Below, in pieces: positions 19,076 through 28,232 of a stretch of DNA of 64,000 nt. Numbering within the stretch: position 1 is the first letter of the stretch; every line of letters starts with the position of its first letter. Below the pieces are notes generated by a model. The model saw only the letters and a list, made by a program, of their open reading frames with translations, did no database searches and was not told where the DNA came from. This DNA comes from Rheinheimera sp. (lineage in GTDB: Bacteria; Pseudomonadota; Gammaproteobacteria; Enterobacterales; Alteromonadaceae): positions 88,940 to 152,939 of the forward strand of contig NZ_JAVBXS010000016.1 of NCBI RefSeq assembly GCF_030824435.1. The letters are read 5' to 3'. A program made the position numbers and the translations under genes.

Positions 19076-19900
19076 ATGGCTGATTTAAAAAGCATTATCG
19101 AAACCGCATTTGAAGACCGGATGAATATCACACCCACAACGGTCAGCAGTGATGTAAAAGCAGCAGTTGAAGCTGCTATTGCGCTGCTGGACAGCGGTCA
19201 GGCGCGGGTAGCCGAAAAGATTGCCGGTGAATGGGTCACGCACCAGTGGTTAAAAAAGGCTGTGTTATTGTCGTTTCGTATTAACGACAATCAGGTGATG
19301 AATGGTGCTGAAAATACCTTTTTTGACAAAGTGCCGATGAAATTTGCCGGTTACACGCACGAGCGTTTTGTGGCTGAAGGTATGCGTGTGGTGCCGCCAG
19401 CCGCAGTACGTAAAGGCAGCTTTATTGGCAAAAACGTGGTGCTGATGCCAAGTTACGTCAATATTGGCGCTTATGTTGGCGACGGCACTATGGTCGACAC
19501 CTGGGCAACAGTGGGTTCTTGTGCGCAAATTGGTAAAAACGTACATCTGTCCGGCGGCGTAGGTATTGGTGGTGTACTAGAACCACTGCAAGCCAACCCA
19601 ACCATTATTGAAGACAACTGCTTTATCGGCGCCCGCTCTGAAGTGGTGGAAGGCGTGATTATTGAAGAAGGCGCTGTGCTTTCGATGGGCGTTTATATCA
19701 GCCAGTCGACCCGCATTTATGACCGCGAAACCGGTGAAATCACCTACGGCCGTATTCCGGCAGGTGCTGTCGTGGTACCGGGTTCTATCCCAAGCAAAGA
19801 CGGTTCACACAGCCTTTATGCCGCCATTATCGTAAAACGGGTTGATGCCCAAACCCGCGCTAAAGTAGGTATTAATGCGTTGCTGCGTAGTGTGGAATAA
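19076..19900 (+). CDS. dapD: Tetrahydrodipicolinate N-succinyltransferase
   Basis: DapD succinylates tetrahydrodipicolinate in the lysine/diaminopimelate pathway. The 274-residue protein has an N-terminal helical domain and a left-handed beta-helix of hexapeptide repeats ([62 protein letters not shown]), typical of the family. It starts 9 bp after glnD and is followed by a strong hairpin terminator. The glnD-dapD adjacency is also seen in E. coli. Confidence 0.97.
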   Translation: MADLKSIIETAFEDRMNITPTTVSSDVKAAVEAAIALLDSGQARVAEKIAGEWVTHQWLKKAVLLSFRINDNQVMNGAENTFFDKVPMKFAGYTHERFVAEGMRVVPPAAVRKGSFIGKNVVLMPSYVNIGAYVGDGTMVDTWATVGSCAQIGKNVHLSGGVGIGGVLEPLQANPTIIEDNCFIGARSEVVEGVIIEEGAVLSMGVYISQSTRIYDRETGEITYGRIPAGAVVVPGSIPSKDGSHSLYAAIIVKRVDAQTRAKVGINALLRSVE

Positions 19901-19959
19901 CACTTAACAGCACTTGCTCCATATCTGACCAATATGCATTTTGTGTGGTCAGCGCATAA

Positions 19960-19986
19960 AAAAACCCGGCTTGCGCCGGGTTTTGC
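19960..19986. terminator. Bidirectional terminator between dapD and the TonB receptor
   Basis: ACCCGGC (19964-19970), TTGC and GCCGGGT (19975-19981) form a stem flanked by an A run on one side and TTTT on the other, so it can end both convergent transcripts. Confidence 0.85.
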
Positions 19987-20010
19987 TTATAGGGAGATTA
20001 GCTTGCAGGC

Positions 20011-23000
20011 TTAGAAACGGCCGTCCAGGCCTAAACGAACATAACGTGGCGTCTGCCATGTGTAGTCAGCACCATACCATGGGTTGTAGGTACCTGCTGA
20101 ACGACGGGCTTCATAGTGCTCGTTAGATGAAGTACTTTCCTGGATATTCAGGACGTTGAAGACGTTCACACTCACGCCCATTTCAACACCTGAAATTTCG
20201 AAGTTGTACCGTGCTGACAAGTCAACATTGAAGTTCCATGGTGTACGGCCAGCTGTGCCACGAGGCACCTTGCGGAACTGACGCTCAGCTGTCTCACACT
20301 TGCCGTTAGCGTTGGTGTCAGGACAACCAGTCACCAGATAGAAGGTATCGCCATAGCTGCCATAAAGCTTGGAGTCAGTGCTTGGGTAACCCTGACCAAA
20401 CATGCTTAACGGACGACCGCTAGACAAGGTTGAGTTCACACCAACCACCAAATCTTCAGTCACATCGTAACTACCAAAGAATTTGAATACATGGCGACGA
20501 TCGTTTGCCTGATAACCATCAGCACCGTCCATCAGCGCAGGGAAATCGAAGTCCTGTGTGATACCGGCATCCGCCTGGTTAATGTCAGACTTCACAGCAC
20601 CTTCAAAGTTACCAGTGCTGCGTGACCAGGTGTAAATCAAGTCCCAACGCAGGGCTTCACCACGGAAACCGACCTGGCTCTGTAAGGCAACATATTCGTT
20701 TTCTGCCTCAGGTAAAGCCATATCTTCCGGGCTATAGGTTGTTAATGAACCTGGATCAGGGATGTTGTCTTCATCATCATCACTGTACCAGCTACCTGGT
20801 TTACCCGGGTTCACCAGAGTACAGAAGTGCTGGTTGGCTACCGGACCACAGAAGTCATCCAATGCCGCGCCAACAAAACGGTAAGTACCACGTACCGAAC
20901 CGTAATACTCTTCGGTAAATTGCATTTCATAACCAAGTACCCATTCTTCTTTGTAGAAAGGATCAGCTTCCTGCGCCTGGAACAGTGCAACACTTGGCAT
21001 TGCCGAAGAAGTAGAGTTCACCACCTGAGAGTTAGCAACAGAGCCGTTTACCGGAGTTGCACCAGTTGGAGCGCCGGTTTTTGGATCAAAGCCAGTGAAA
21101 TAATAATAAGTTGTCGCGTCGTCAACACCAGATGCCGCACGGTAGTTGGTGTTGTTAGGCACCGGCAGGTAATAACGGCCCCAGGTACCAAACAACTTGG
21201 ACTCGCCAGCACCTGTAGGGTCATAGCTAAAACCAAGGCGTGGTGCCACATCAGTTTTTAAGTCCACAAAATCAACACCGGTCGCACCAGTGTTAACAAA
21301 CTTATCCTGACGCACACCGATATTCAGTGTTAACTGTTCAGTTGGTTGATATTGATCTTCAATATACCAGGCTGTCAGATCGCTACCAAAAGAACCACCA
21401 CCGATGAAAATACGGTCTTCAACCAGATCAACAGGTTTGCCGGTGTTGTTTGTCCACAGCGTACCGTTATTGCCCTGAATGATATCGCCAGCTTGTTTGG
21501 TTGAGTAAGTGTAACTATGGCCACCAACCGGTGCAGTAGTTTTACGCGATTGACGGTCTTGCTGATCGTAACCAAACTTCAGTAAGTGGTTACCGTGGAA
21601 CTCACCCAAAGCCCATTCAAAATCAAGACGGGTTTGTTTGTTGTCGTCGTAGTCTTCACCGATAGTACCGCCGGCACCACAACCTGTGATAGGGGTAGTA
21701 ACAGCACGGCCATCAGCCACAAAAGGACAGTCAACAACAGAAGGTGTAGTACCATATTGAGTTTTGATATTGCCGTGCATCAGACTGACAGTAAAATCGT
21801 CTGTAATATTGCCGACATAACTCAGACTGGCTGCTTCGCCGCCCCTTTCATTCAGGAAATCACCTTGTTTGTTACCAATCACACCTGAATTAGGGTTATA
21901 GGCATAACGGGTTTCTTCAGAGTCGGTACGATCTGAATAAGCAAATAAACTTAAACGATGACCATCTGCAATATCCCAGTCAATTTTGGTACCCCAGAAC
22001 AGGTTATCGCCACCTGAGGATTCGTTTATACGATAGCGGTTGTCAGCGTCATAGGGTAAACGACCACTGGTATCTGCCCATTTTGAGCTTTTATCACGCG
22101 GGTTCACAATGGCATAAATAAACAGTTTGTCTTCGATCAGCGCGCCGCTGGCAGAAAAACTGACATCTGATTCACTGAATTCATCTGCTGTTGTATCTTT
22201 AAACACCTGGCCTAAACGTACACCGGTGCCATAAGATTTTTTACCTTCAGAGCGTAATGAAGAAGGTTGTGTATTCGCTGTAAAAGCAAATTCCCACTCA
22301 TTGCTACCTGATTTGGTTACAGCATTTAACACACCACCAGTGGTGCGGCCGTACATGGCAGAATAACCACCAGTTTTTACCTGGAATTCTTTGTAAAATT
22401 CAAATGGTACTGAACCACAACCTAAACCCTGACGGGTGTTGGTTACTTCCAGACCGTTGATATAACATGAGTTTTCAGAGATAGAAGAACCGCCAAATGA
22501 AGCAAAGCCAGCACCACCGGAAGCGCCGAACTTAGAGTCACCCAGTACTACACCAGGCGCCAATAAAGAAACGGCAGTGATGTTACGGGCGATAGGCATT
22601 TTGTCGAATTCAACTTCACCAAGTACCAGACCTGAGTCAGTACTGGTAACGTCAATAGCGCGAATACGGGCGCCTGTGACCTGAATCACTTCAGTATCAC
22701 TGGATGCCTGCGTTAATTCAAACTGAGCTACAGCATTTGAACCTAAAGACAAACGAACTTCATCTTTAGCAACAACTTTGCCGCCATTGACGACTTCAAC
22801 CACATAAGCACCGATAGGTAACTGGCTCAGACGGAAGTTACCTGAAGCATCAACTGCAACTTCACGCTTAAATCCGGTTTTTGGATCTGTCACCTGAACT
22901 TTGTAGCCTGCTGCGGACTGAACCCCTGAAATTTTACCGATAATATTTGAACTGTCTGCAGCATAAACAGACGCGGATAAACCGAGTACTGATGACACTG

Positions 23001-23052
23001 CAAGAGCGGCGAGGGACCGCTTAAAACGTGATGTTCCGAACGTAGATATCAT
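20011..23052 (-). CDS. TonB-dependent receptor, Oar-like
   Basis: This is an outer-membrane active transporter of 1013 residues. A signal peptide (RSLAALAVSSVLGLSASVYAA) is followed by a carboxypeptidase-regulatory-like beta-sandwich at about 35-110 (SGNFRLSQLPIGAYVVEV), a plug domain (NGLEVTNTRQGLGCGSVPFEF, GGYSAMYGRTTGGVLNAVTKSGSNEW) and a large barrel ending in a terminal phenylalanine (YVRLGLDGRF). This resembles the Oar/CarbopepD_reg class common in marine and freshwater gammaproteobacteria; the substrate cannot be read. The ATG at 23052 has GGAGA upstream and starts a good signal peptide. It is monocistronic, ending at a shared terminator. Confidence 0.92.
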   Translation of the reverse strand: MISTFGTSRFKRSLAALAVSSVLGLSASVYAADSSNIIGKISGVQSAAGYKVQVTDPKTGFKREVAVDASGNFRLSQLPIGAYVVEVVNGGKVVAKDEVRLSLGSNAVAQFELTQASSDTEVIQVTGARIRAIDVTSTDSGLVLGEVEFDKMPIARNITAVSLLAPGVVLGDSKFGASGGAGFASFGGSSISENSCYINGLEVTNTRQGLGCGSVPFEFYKEFQVKTGGYSAMYGRTTGGVLNAVTKSGSNEWEFAFTANTQPSSLRSEGKKSYGTGVRLGQVFKDTTADEFSESDVSFSASGALIEDKLFIYAIVNPRDKSSKWADTSGRLPYDADNRYRINESSGGDNLFWGTKIDWDIADGHRLSLFAYSDRTDSEETRYAYNPNSGVIGNKQGDFLNERGGEAASLSYVGNITDDFTVSLMHGNIKTQYGTTPSVVDCPFVADGRAVTTPITGCGAGGTIGEDYDDNKQTRLDFEWALGEFHGNHLLKFGYDQQDRQSRKTTAPVGGHSYTYSTKQAGDIIQGNNGTLWTNNTGKPVDLVEDRIFIGGGSFGSDLTAWYIEDQYQPTEQLTLNIGVRQDKFVNTGATGVDFVDLKTDVAPRLGFSYDPTGAGESKLFGTWGRYYLPVPNNTNYRAASGVDDATTYYYFTGFDPKTGAPTGATPVNGSVANSQVVNSTSSAMPSVALFQAQEADPFYKEEWVLGYEMQFTEEYYGSVRGTYRFVGAALDDFCGPVANQHFCTLVNPGKPGSWYSDDDEDNIPDPGSLTTYSPEDMALPEAENEYVALQSQVGFRGEALRWDLIYTWSRSTGNFEGAVKSDINQADAGITQDFDFPALMDGADGYQANDRRHVFKFFGSYDVTEDLVVGVNSTLSSGRPLSMFGQGYPSTDSKLYGSYGDTFYLVTGCPDTNANGKCETAERQFRKVPRGTAGRTPWNFNVDLSARYNFEISGVEMGVSVNVFNVLNIQESTSSNEHYEARRSAGTYNPWYGADYTWQTPRYVRLGLDGRF

Positions 23053-23293
23053 TCTTATTCTCCAAATTGTTGTTTTGGACAGCTTTTTTTGTGCTGACTC
23101 AAAACCACTATAAACGCAGCGTGGATATTTTGTATACACCCATTGTGGCGAGTGGAGGAAAATTCGTGACAGGTCGGTGCAGCAGGAAATTATCTGAATA
23201 AGGGTTGATAAGGCTTGAAGGAATAATGATTTATTCGGCCAAAAAGCGTCTTTTGCGCGTAACGTCGGCAAATTTCAGTAAAAGCTGGAATTT

Positions 23294-23749
23294 TTATAAA
23301 GTCAGATGTTGATAATGTTGATGTAACCAGGCAAGTGACGGCTGTTCGGGTAACAAGGTTTCTGTTGCATCAATACACAACATCTCAGCAATCTCATTGC
23401 CATTGAGTTGTAATAACAACTCACGCCATTGCCTGCCTGCACCACAAAAAGTATCACCATAACTGCTGTCGCCAAGAGCAACAATGCCCCAGCTTTTGCC
23501 TGTGAGCAGTGGAAACTCGTTATTTACCTGCAGGAAAAAAGGTAACAAATCATCGGGGATATCACCCTGCCCTGTGGTTGATGTGACAATCAGCCAGTGA
23601 TCAGCATCAAACTGCCGCACTTCATTGAGCTTTGCCGGATAAAATAACTGGGCCTGATGGCCAAGCCCAACCAGACGTTGTTGTAACTGACTGGCAACTT
23701 CTAATGCACTGCCGTATACAGTGCCTGTCATCAGAGCTATTTTTGCCAT
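23294..23749 (-). CDS. MioC-like flavodoxin
   Basis: This is a short-chain FMN-binding flavodoxin domain of 151 residues. The phosphate loop is TGTVYGSALEVA at 8-19, the second loop STTGQGDIPDDLLPFF and the third GDSSYGDTFCGAGRQW; this layout matches MioC more than classical flavodoxin. It likely donates electrons to an unknown partner; MioC has been linked to biotin synthase. It starts 9 bp after truC on the same strand, so the three genes yqcC-truC-mioC form one unit, an arrangement also seen in enterobacteria. Confidence 0.88.
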   Translation of the reverse strand: MAKIALMTGTVYGSALEVASQLQQRLVGLGHQAQLFYPAKLNEVRQFDADHWLIVTSTTGQGDIPDDLLPFFLQVNNEFPLLTGKSWGIVALGDSSYGDTFCGAGRQWRELLLQLNGNEIAEMLCIDATETLLPEQPSLAWLHQHYQHLTL

Positions 23750-23758
23750 GTTATCTCC

Positions 23759-24604
23759 TTAGTCTGCGGCAGCATCAAACCGCACAGGCAACTCAGCAGC
23801 ATTTAAACCGGCCCAAAGCTGCTGATAATAATGCTCTGCCACAGGCCAGCCAAAACCATTAAACAATGGTTTTATATCATCTATACCAGCATCAAAATGC
23901 AACCACAGGCCTGTCACCGGGTGCTGAATAGTGAGTCTTTTGGCAACAAGCAATAAACGATGACAGGCAAAATGCCCGGCAAACAATCGGTTATGTTTAC
24001 CGTCACCATGAGTGGTGTCCCCCACTATTGGATGAAATAAATGAGACAGATGCCGTCTGAGCTGATGTTTACGCCCGGTTTGGGGTTGTAATGCCACCAG
24101 ACTATACCGCGCTGCCGGATAACGACCCACAGCTATAGGTAATTCAATTTGCGCCAAAGGCCAAATGGCGGTGCGTGCCTGTTGCGGCACTTTATCTTGT
24201 CTGGCTTTTTTATCTGCAACTTTGTCCAGTTGCTCTTGAAGCGCATAATCCAGCAACAACGGCTCTTTGACATAACCACGCACCACAGCCAGATAAAACT
24301 TGCACCAGCTTTCCTGCTGATGTTGTTCTGTGAGTAACCTTGCGATTTCAGACGACAACGCAAACAACAACACACCGGAAGTGGGCCTGTCGAGACGATG
24401 CACCGGAAACACATGTTGCCCAATCTGGTTACGTAAGGTTTGCATCACAAACAACGTTTCGTGTTTATCCAGAAATGAACGATGTACCAACATACCGGCC
24501 GGTTTATCCACCGCCACCAGATATTCGTCCTGATACAAAATGCGCAGCACTGGCGTGTTATCAGGTGCACTCGCAGTCGCCACCAACAATTCAGTCTCTT
24601 GCAC
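23759..24604 (-). CDS. truC: tRNA pseudouridine(65) synthase
   Basis: TruC converts U65 of certain tRNAs to pseudouridine. The RluA-type domain shows ILYQDEYLVAVDKPAGMLVHRS, the catalytic aspartate motif PVHRLDRPTSGVLLFAL, and LQPQTGRKHQLRRHLSHL. The start is uncertain: GTG at 24604 is used here because it overlaps yqcC by only 14 nt; an ATG at 24649 would overlap more, and a GTG at 24550 matches the E. coli N-terminus but lacks a ribosome site. It is the middle gene of the yqcC-truC-mioC group. Confidence 0.92.
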   Translation of the reverse strand: MQETELLVATASAPDNTPVLRILYQDEYLVAVDKPAGMLVHRSFLDKHETLFVMQTLRNQIGQHVFPVHRLDRPTSGVLLFALSSEIARLLTEQHQQESWCKFYLAVVRGYVKEPLLLDYALQEQLDKVADKKARQDKVPQQARTAIWPLAQIELPIAVGRYPAARYSLVALQPQTGRKHQLRRHLSHLFHPIVGDTTHGDGKHNRLFAGHFACHRLLLVAKRLTIQHPVTGLWLHFDAGIDDIKPLFNGFGWPVAEHYYQQLWAGLNAAELPVRFDAAAD

Positions 24605-24941
24605 TTTGTTGTACTCTTTGGCCACTGAGCAATTCGTCCAGATCAGCAATACGGTTAATTAAAGCCAGTTTGTCTGTTGTGATGGGTGCAAAAGCTTCTT
24701 CGGCCATAGGACAAACGGCAATAGCAGCTGGCAAAGGTAATCCACCTTCAACCAGCGCCATCATTCTGGGAATAAACACAAATTGCAGCCATTGCTGCAG
24801 CGGCATAAGATCACAACAAAATGGCGCCGAACTTTCAAATGCCGTTGCAGCGGGCGGTTGAACACTCCACAAATCCAGAATTTTCAGTTCAGTTTCAATG
24901 TGCTTTAACAACAAAGCGACTTGCTGGTGCATCAATGCCAC
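24591..24941 (-). CDS. yqcC: YqcC family protein
   Basis: This small cytoplasmic protein of unknown function has 116 residues. The pattern LLKHIETELKILDLWS, PFCCDLMPLQQWLQFVFIPRMMALVEGGLPLP and AVCPMAEEAF is typical of YqcC (DUF446), which accompanies truC in many gammaproteobacteria. It starts the minus-strand unit and is divergent from the DUF3301 gene. Confidence 0.9.
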   Translation of the reverse strand: MALMHQQVALLLKHIETELKILDLWSVQPPAATAFESSAPFCCDLMPLQQWLQFVFIPRMMALVEGGLPLPAAIAVCPMAEEAFAPITTDKLALINRIADLDELLSGQRVQQSARD

Positions 24942-25029
24942 CCCTCCGTTTTTTTCGGCGCTTATAGTAGCACGGCTTGCAAATCAGCACATTGAACCTC
25001 ATCATCCTGTTGCTTAACGGAGAAAAATA

Positions 25030-25326
25030 ATGAGTTCAGTAGCAGTTTTAATTTTATTGATGTTTATTGCTTATGTGTTTCTGATGCAACGTCGTCAGGA
25101 CGAAAGAGCGACATTGCTGGCGAAACAACTGTGCCAGCAGCAACAAATTCAGTATCTGGATTGTGCCAGGGTGAGTCACAAACTGGTGAAAAAAGACGGG
25201 CACAGAGTGTTTCGTACTTTATATCAGGTGGAATTCAGCGGTGATGGTGAAAGCCGTTATCAGGCGCAGTTGTGGTTAAAAGGGTTAAGACTGGCAGCTT
25301 TTGAACTGCCGGCCTTTAAAACCTGA
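25030..25326 (+). CDS. DUF3301 membrane-anchored protein
   Basis: A 98-residue protein with one N-terminal membrane helix (VAVLILLMFIAYVFLMQ), then ERATLLAKQLCQQQQIQYLDCARVSHKL and a basic C-terminal domain with YQVEFSGDGESRYQAQLWLKGLRL. This is the DUF3301 pattern, a family often found beside truC/yqcC and syd. A good GGAG site precedes the ATG. Function is unknown; the topology suggests a cytoplasmic domain tethered to the inner membrane. Confidence 0.85.
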   Translation: MSSVAVLILLMFIAYVFLMQRRQDERATLLAKQLCQQQQIQYLDCARVSHKLVKKDGHRVFRTLYQVEFSGDGESRYQAQLWLKGLRLAAFELPAFKT

Positions 25327-25332
25327 AGTCAC

Positions 25333-25659
25333 TTAGTTTTTGGGTAACTGCGCCAGTTTATGGGCCAGTTGCCCGGTCAAAAAGTCTTTATACATCACCC
25401 AATCTGCCGCCAGACTGTACCAGGGGTATTGAAAAGTGGCGGGTTTATTGTGTTCAACAAAAAAATGCCCGACCCAGGCAAAACCATAACCTGCCAGCGG
25501 CAATAACCAGACAAACTGCCATAAACCACTTTGCACTAACCAGCCCAGAATAAGCAGCACCAGAGTGCTGCCACAATAATGCAAAACACGGCACAAAGGC
25601 TGTTGATGTTCAGACAGGTAATAAGGGTAAAACTGGGCAAAACTCTCAAATTTCTGCAT
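25333..25659 (-). CDS. DUF962/Mpo1-like membrane protein
   Basis: A 108-residue protein with FAQFYPYYLSEHQQPLCRVLHYCGSTL, two hydrophobic hairpin segments, then GHFFVEHNKPATFQYPWYSLAADWVMYKDFLTG. The paired histidine segments are those of the Mpo1-like (YGL010w, DUF962) family; the yeast member is an iron-dependent dioxygenase of phytosphingosine metabolism. The bacterial substrate is unknown. It is convergent with DUF3301 with a 6-bp gap and shares strand with the GNAT gene upstream. Confidence 0.85.
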   Translation of the reverse strand: MQKFESFAQFYPYYLSEHQQPLCRVLHYCGSTLVLLILGWLVQSGLWQFVWLLPLAGYGFAWVGHFFVEHNKPATFQYPWYSLAADWVMYKDFLTGQLAHKLAQLPKN

Positions 25660-25712
25660 AGAACTTCACTACTCTCCTTTTTGGCCTCTTGTCCGCTTTA
25701 CTGCCAAGACAG

Positions 25713-26366
25713 TTATTTGTGCTGTTGCCTTGGCCGAAACAACAAGGTACCGCCCACAGTCTGGAAGTCAAGCCGGGCCACCTGATGGTATTCATGCTGT
25801 TGAAAAAGCGGTAAATATTTGTCCAGCGTGACAAAAACCCCAATGCCTTCTGAGCTTGTGTCTTCATCAACCCAATGATCAATGGCCTGTAAAAAAGTGC
25901 GCATGGCAGCAGGATGATGGTAACTGGGATTACGGGCCAGAAAAGCCAGCATGTGATAGCGTTTTGCCGGCATAGCCGCATGAATTTTTTGCTCTTTTTC
26001 CAACATTTGCCGCGTTGACAACAAACCTGCTGTTAATAACATTTTTAAGCGCCAATGCCAGAACCTGTCTCCGGATAAATCTGAAGCCGGGGTGGTAATA
26101 CAGGCAACCCCCAATAACTGCTCACCTTGCAACAAACCCAAAATCGGCTGTCCGGCTTGCCAGAATGCCGCTAAATCTTCGCGGATAGCAGATCGCAGCC
26201 GTTTTTCATAATCAGTTTCAGTGGCGCGGAAAATTTGCATAAAAAGCGGATCGTCGTGGTACGCCATATACAAGATTGAAGCGGCCATTTTCAGTTGTTC
26301 GGCATTTAATACTTCAACTTTTAAGCTTTGATCAATACTGGTTTCGGGTGAAGAAATATCGCTCAT
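25713..26366 (-). CDS. GNAT-like N-acetyltransferase
   Basis: A 217-residue protein of the GNAT fold: VEVLNAEQLKMAASILYMAYHDDPLF at the N-terminus, a central strand ILGLLQGEQLLGVACI, the region MLAFLARNPSYHHPAAMRTFLQAIDHW in place of the usual acetyl-CoA loop, and IGVFVTLDKYLPLFQQHEYHQVARLDF. The classical RxxGxG/A loop is weak, so activity is uncertain. AAGG precedes the ATG. The acceptor is unknown. Confidence 0.65.
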   Translation of the reverse strand: MSDISSPETSIDQSLKVEVLNAEQLKMAASILYMAYHDDPLFMQIFRATETDYEKRLRSAIREDLAAFWQAGQPILGLLQGEQLLGVACITTPASDLSGDRFWHWRLKMLLTAGLLSTRQMLEKEQKIHAAMPAKRYHMLAFLARNPSYHHPAAMRTFLQAIDHWVDEDTSSEGIGVFVTLDKYLPLFQQHEYHQVARLDFQTVGGTLLFRPRQQHK

Positions 26367-26450
26367 CTTGCCTTTTCCTTTTTTATCATCAGTGGCTTAT
26401 CCACCATAGCAGGCAATAGAAAGAGCGCAAATCAAGCCAACATAAACAAC

Positions 26451-26476
26451 AAAACCGGCAAAAGCCGGTTTTGTTT
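26451..26476 (-). terminator. Terminator after the DUF3192 lipoprotein gene
   Basis: AAAACCGGC (26451-26459), AAAA and GCCGGTTTT (26464-26472) form a 9-bp stem. It lies 14 bp past the stop of the minus-strand gene and has T-rich flanks on both sides. Confidence 0.75.
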
Positions 26477-26489
26477 TACACCACAGAAA

Positions 26490-26858
26490 TTAAAGTTGCT
26501 GATAAGCTTTGTCGCCCCAGCCTACCAATAATCCACGTTTAAAAATCAGCGCAGTACATTCGTCTTTGCTGGTCATGCCATCACCATGACTGCGGTGTGT
26601 GCGGTAAAACAGCACTTCAACAGTTTCACCTTCTTTTTGAAAGGACTCGGTGAAATCAGGGGTACCCAGACTATTGCGCACAGAAGCGGCATCGGCACCG
26701 GTTTTCAGCTGATTAATATAATTCTGGTTATGTTGTTGTGTTTTTTTGGTTTTGCTCCAGTTGTCATCGTCCATATCGTCATTACCAACAGCAATGACAC
26801 AACCGGATAATAAAGAAGTTAAAGTGGCGGCGGCGAATAATTTCATCAGAGTGTTCAT
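26490..26858 (-). CDS. DUF3192 lipoprotein
   Basis: A 122-residue protein with a lipoprotein signal (LFAAATLTSLLSGC, lipid cysteine at about 20), an acidic linker and a small domain with LKTGADAASVRNSLGTPDFTES, VEVLFYRTHRSHGDGMTSKDECTALIFKRGLLVGWG. This is the SmpA/BamE-like DUF3192 fold. A related gene without a lipobox is at 35230. AAAGGA precedes the ATG. Its role in the envelope is unknown. Confidence 0.85.
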   Translation of the reverse strand: MNTLMKLFAAATLTSLLSGCVIAVGNDDMDDDNWSKTKKTQQHNQNYINQLKTGADAASVRNSLGTPDFTESFQKEGETVEVLFYRTHRSHGDGMTSKDECTALIFKRGLLVGWGDKAYQQL

Positions 26859-27040
26859 TGCAGATCCTTTTTTAAATGCATCAATAAAGCGTTATGCGTT
26901 AGTTTGTTTTCGCCAAGGTCATAGCAAACTAAATGCCAATAAAACTTACCATTAAAAACAATAAGTTATCAATTAGGCGCTCGCTATCCATTTGTAACAA
27001 GTGGTAAATTAAACCACTTTTTAGCAAAAACGACTTTGCC

Positions 27041-27382
27041 ATGACTCAGCTTTATTCTTTGGTATGCCAACTTGCCGCCGATCTGCAACGGGAAGGCAAA
27101 ACCCCAAGCCTGGCGCTGGTTCGCGCCCGTGCCGGCAAAGGTGTCGATGCACCTGCACTTTTTAGTGCTTATCAAAACTGGCGGGCAAATCCGCCTGCCC
27201 CTGCCGGCAGCGAAGCCATCAATCAACACAAGGAGAACAAAGTGTTACAAACAGCAGCAGCGTTGCCGGCAGGTTCAGCCACTGAGATTGCTGCTTTACA
27301 ACAAGATGTGCAGCGTCTGGAGCAAAAACTGGATCTTGTTCTGACCTTGTTGCAACAACTTCAGCAACGGAGTGACAACTGA
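27041..27382 (+). CDS. Small protein with KfrA-like N-terminus and coiled coil
   Basis: A 113-residue protein. The N-terminal 50 residues (YSLVCQLAADLQREGKTPSL, ARAGKGVDAPALFSAYQNWR) resemble the winged-helix start of KfrA-type DNA-binding proteins; the C-terminus is a short coiled coil (ALQQDVQRLEQKLDLVLTLL). The resemblance is by pattern only. It overlaps the following DUF2310 gene by one base (TGATG), so the two are coupled and may act together on nucleic acids. Confidence 0.6.
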   Translation: MTQLYSLVCQLAADLQREGKTPSLALVRARAGKGVDAPALFSAYQNWRANPPAPAGSEAINQHKENKVLQTAAALPAGSATEIAALQQDVQRLEQKLDLVLTLLQQLQQRSDN

Positions 27383-28155
27383 TGTGGGTCGCAGAGCTGC
27401 GGTTTCGTATTATTGCCGACACCAGTTATACAGAGGCAGAAGCTGCTATCCGCTGTTATCTGGAAAGTCTGATTTTTCAGGGGCAGATTTTGGGTCGCGA
27501 GTTCCCCACTTATCTGGCACAAGATGAATTTGTCAGCAGGGTGATATTACCAGCCACTGATGCCCTGCATAACCAGCATCACAGCAAACGAGGTTTACAG
27601 GCATTACAGGCACTTGGTACGGCCGGTATTGCTTATCCAAAGCTTGAGCTTCTGGGAGAGGATCTGATGTCAAACCATACAGATCCCTGTGCTGTTTCAG
27701 AGAGCTATATTTTGTATTGCCGTTTTGGTCACAGTAACTCGGTGTTGTATTGTGGTGAGCATTTTGCACCTGTGCCGCTTTATCAAGCTGATGCAACTTC
27801 GGCGTTGGATCATGAAGACCTCATTCGCTGGCAGCTGCAATATCAGGCTTTGGATGAAATTCAGATGCAGGAAAAACGGGTGCTGGATAAAACCGCTGAG
27901 CACAGCTTACAAAAGCTACACAGCTCGCTGAACCAACAAGGCAGGCGTTTTGCGCGCCGGCTTGAACAATCGTTACAAAAACCCGTGTATTACGCCCTGT
28001 ATAGCGGCAGCAGCGTGAATTGTGCACTGGAAGCAAACAAATGTTGCCCGGGTTGCGGCAAAGGCTGGGCTCTTGCTGAACCTTTACATGAGCTTTTTGA
28101 TTTTCAGTGTGAAAATTGCCGGTTGGTCTGCAATATCGCCTGGCAGTGCCAATAA
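27382..28155 (+). CDS. DUF2310 zinc-ribbon protein
   Basis: A 257-residue protein with a mostly alpha/beta body (FRIIADTSYTEAEAAIRCYL, FGHSNSVLYCGEHFAPVPLY) and a C-terminal zinc ribbon: CCPGCGKGW, then FQCENCRLVCN. This matches DUF2310, a family described as zinc-ribbon-containing and possibly nucleic-acid-binding. GGAG lies 9 nt before the ATG. It is the second gene of a two-gene unit and is convergent with syd. Confidence 0.85.
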   Translation: MWVAELRFRIIADTSYTEAEAAIRCYLESLIFQGQILGREFPTYLAQDEFVSRVILPATDALHNQHHSKRGLQALQALGTAGIAYPKLELLGEDLMSNHTDPCAVSESYILYCRFGHSNSVLYCGEHFAPVPLYQADATSALDHEDLIRWQLQYQALDEIQMQEKRVLDKTAEHSLQKLHSSLNQQGRRFARRLEQSLQKPVYYALYSGSSVNCALEANKCCPGCGKGWALAEPLHELFDFQCENCRLVCNIAWQCQ

Positions 28156-28170
28156 AATATAAAACTTCAG

Positions 28171-28200
28171 AGCTGCCACTTTGGATCTATAGTGGCAGCT
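28171..28200. terminator. Hairpin between convergent DUF2310 gene and syd
   Basis: AGCTGCCACT (28171-28180) and AGTGGCAGCT (28191-28200) form a perfect 10-bp stem with a 10-nt loop. No strong T run follows on either strand, so it may be a rho-assisted terminator or a 3'-end stability element. Confidence 0.5.
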
Positions 28201-28232
28201 TGTAGCGCTGAGCCAAAACTTAAAATAACCGT

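Noticed and set aside
24550..24649. Alternative truC starts at 24649 (ATG) and 24550 (GTG)
   Set aside because: The first overlaps yqcC by nearly 60 nt, the second has no ribosome site; 24604 is a compromise and remains uncertain.
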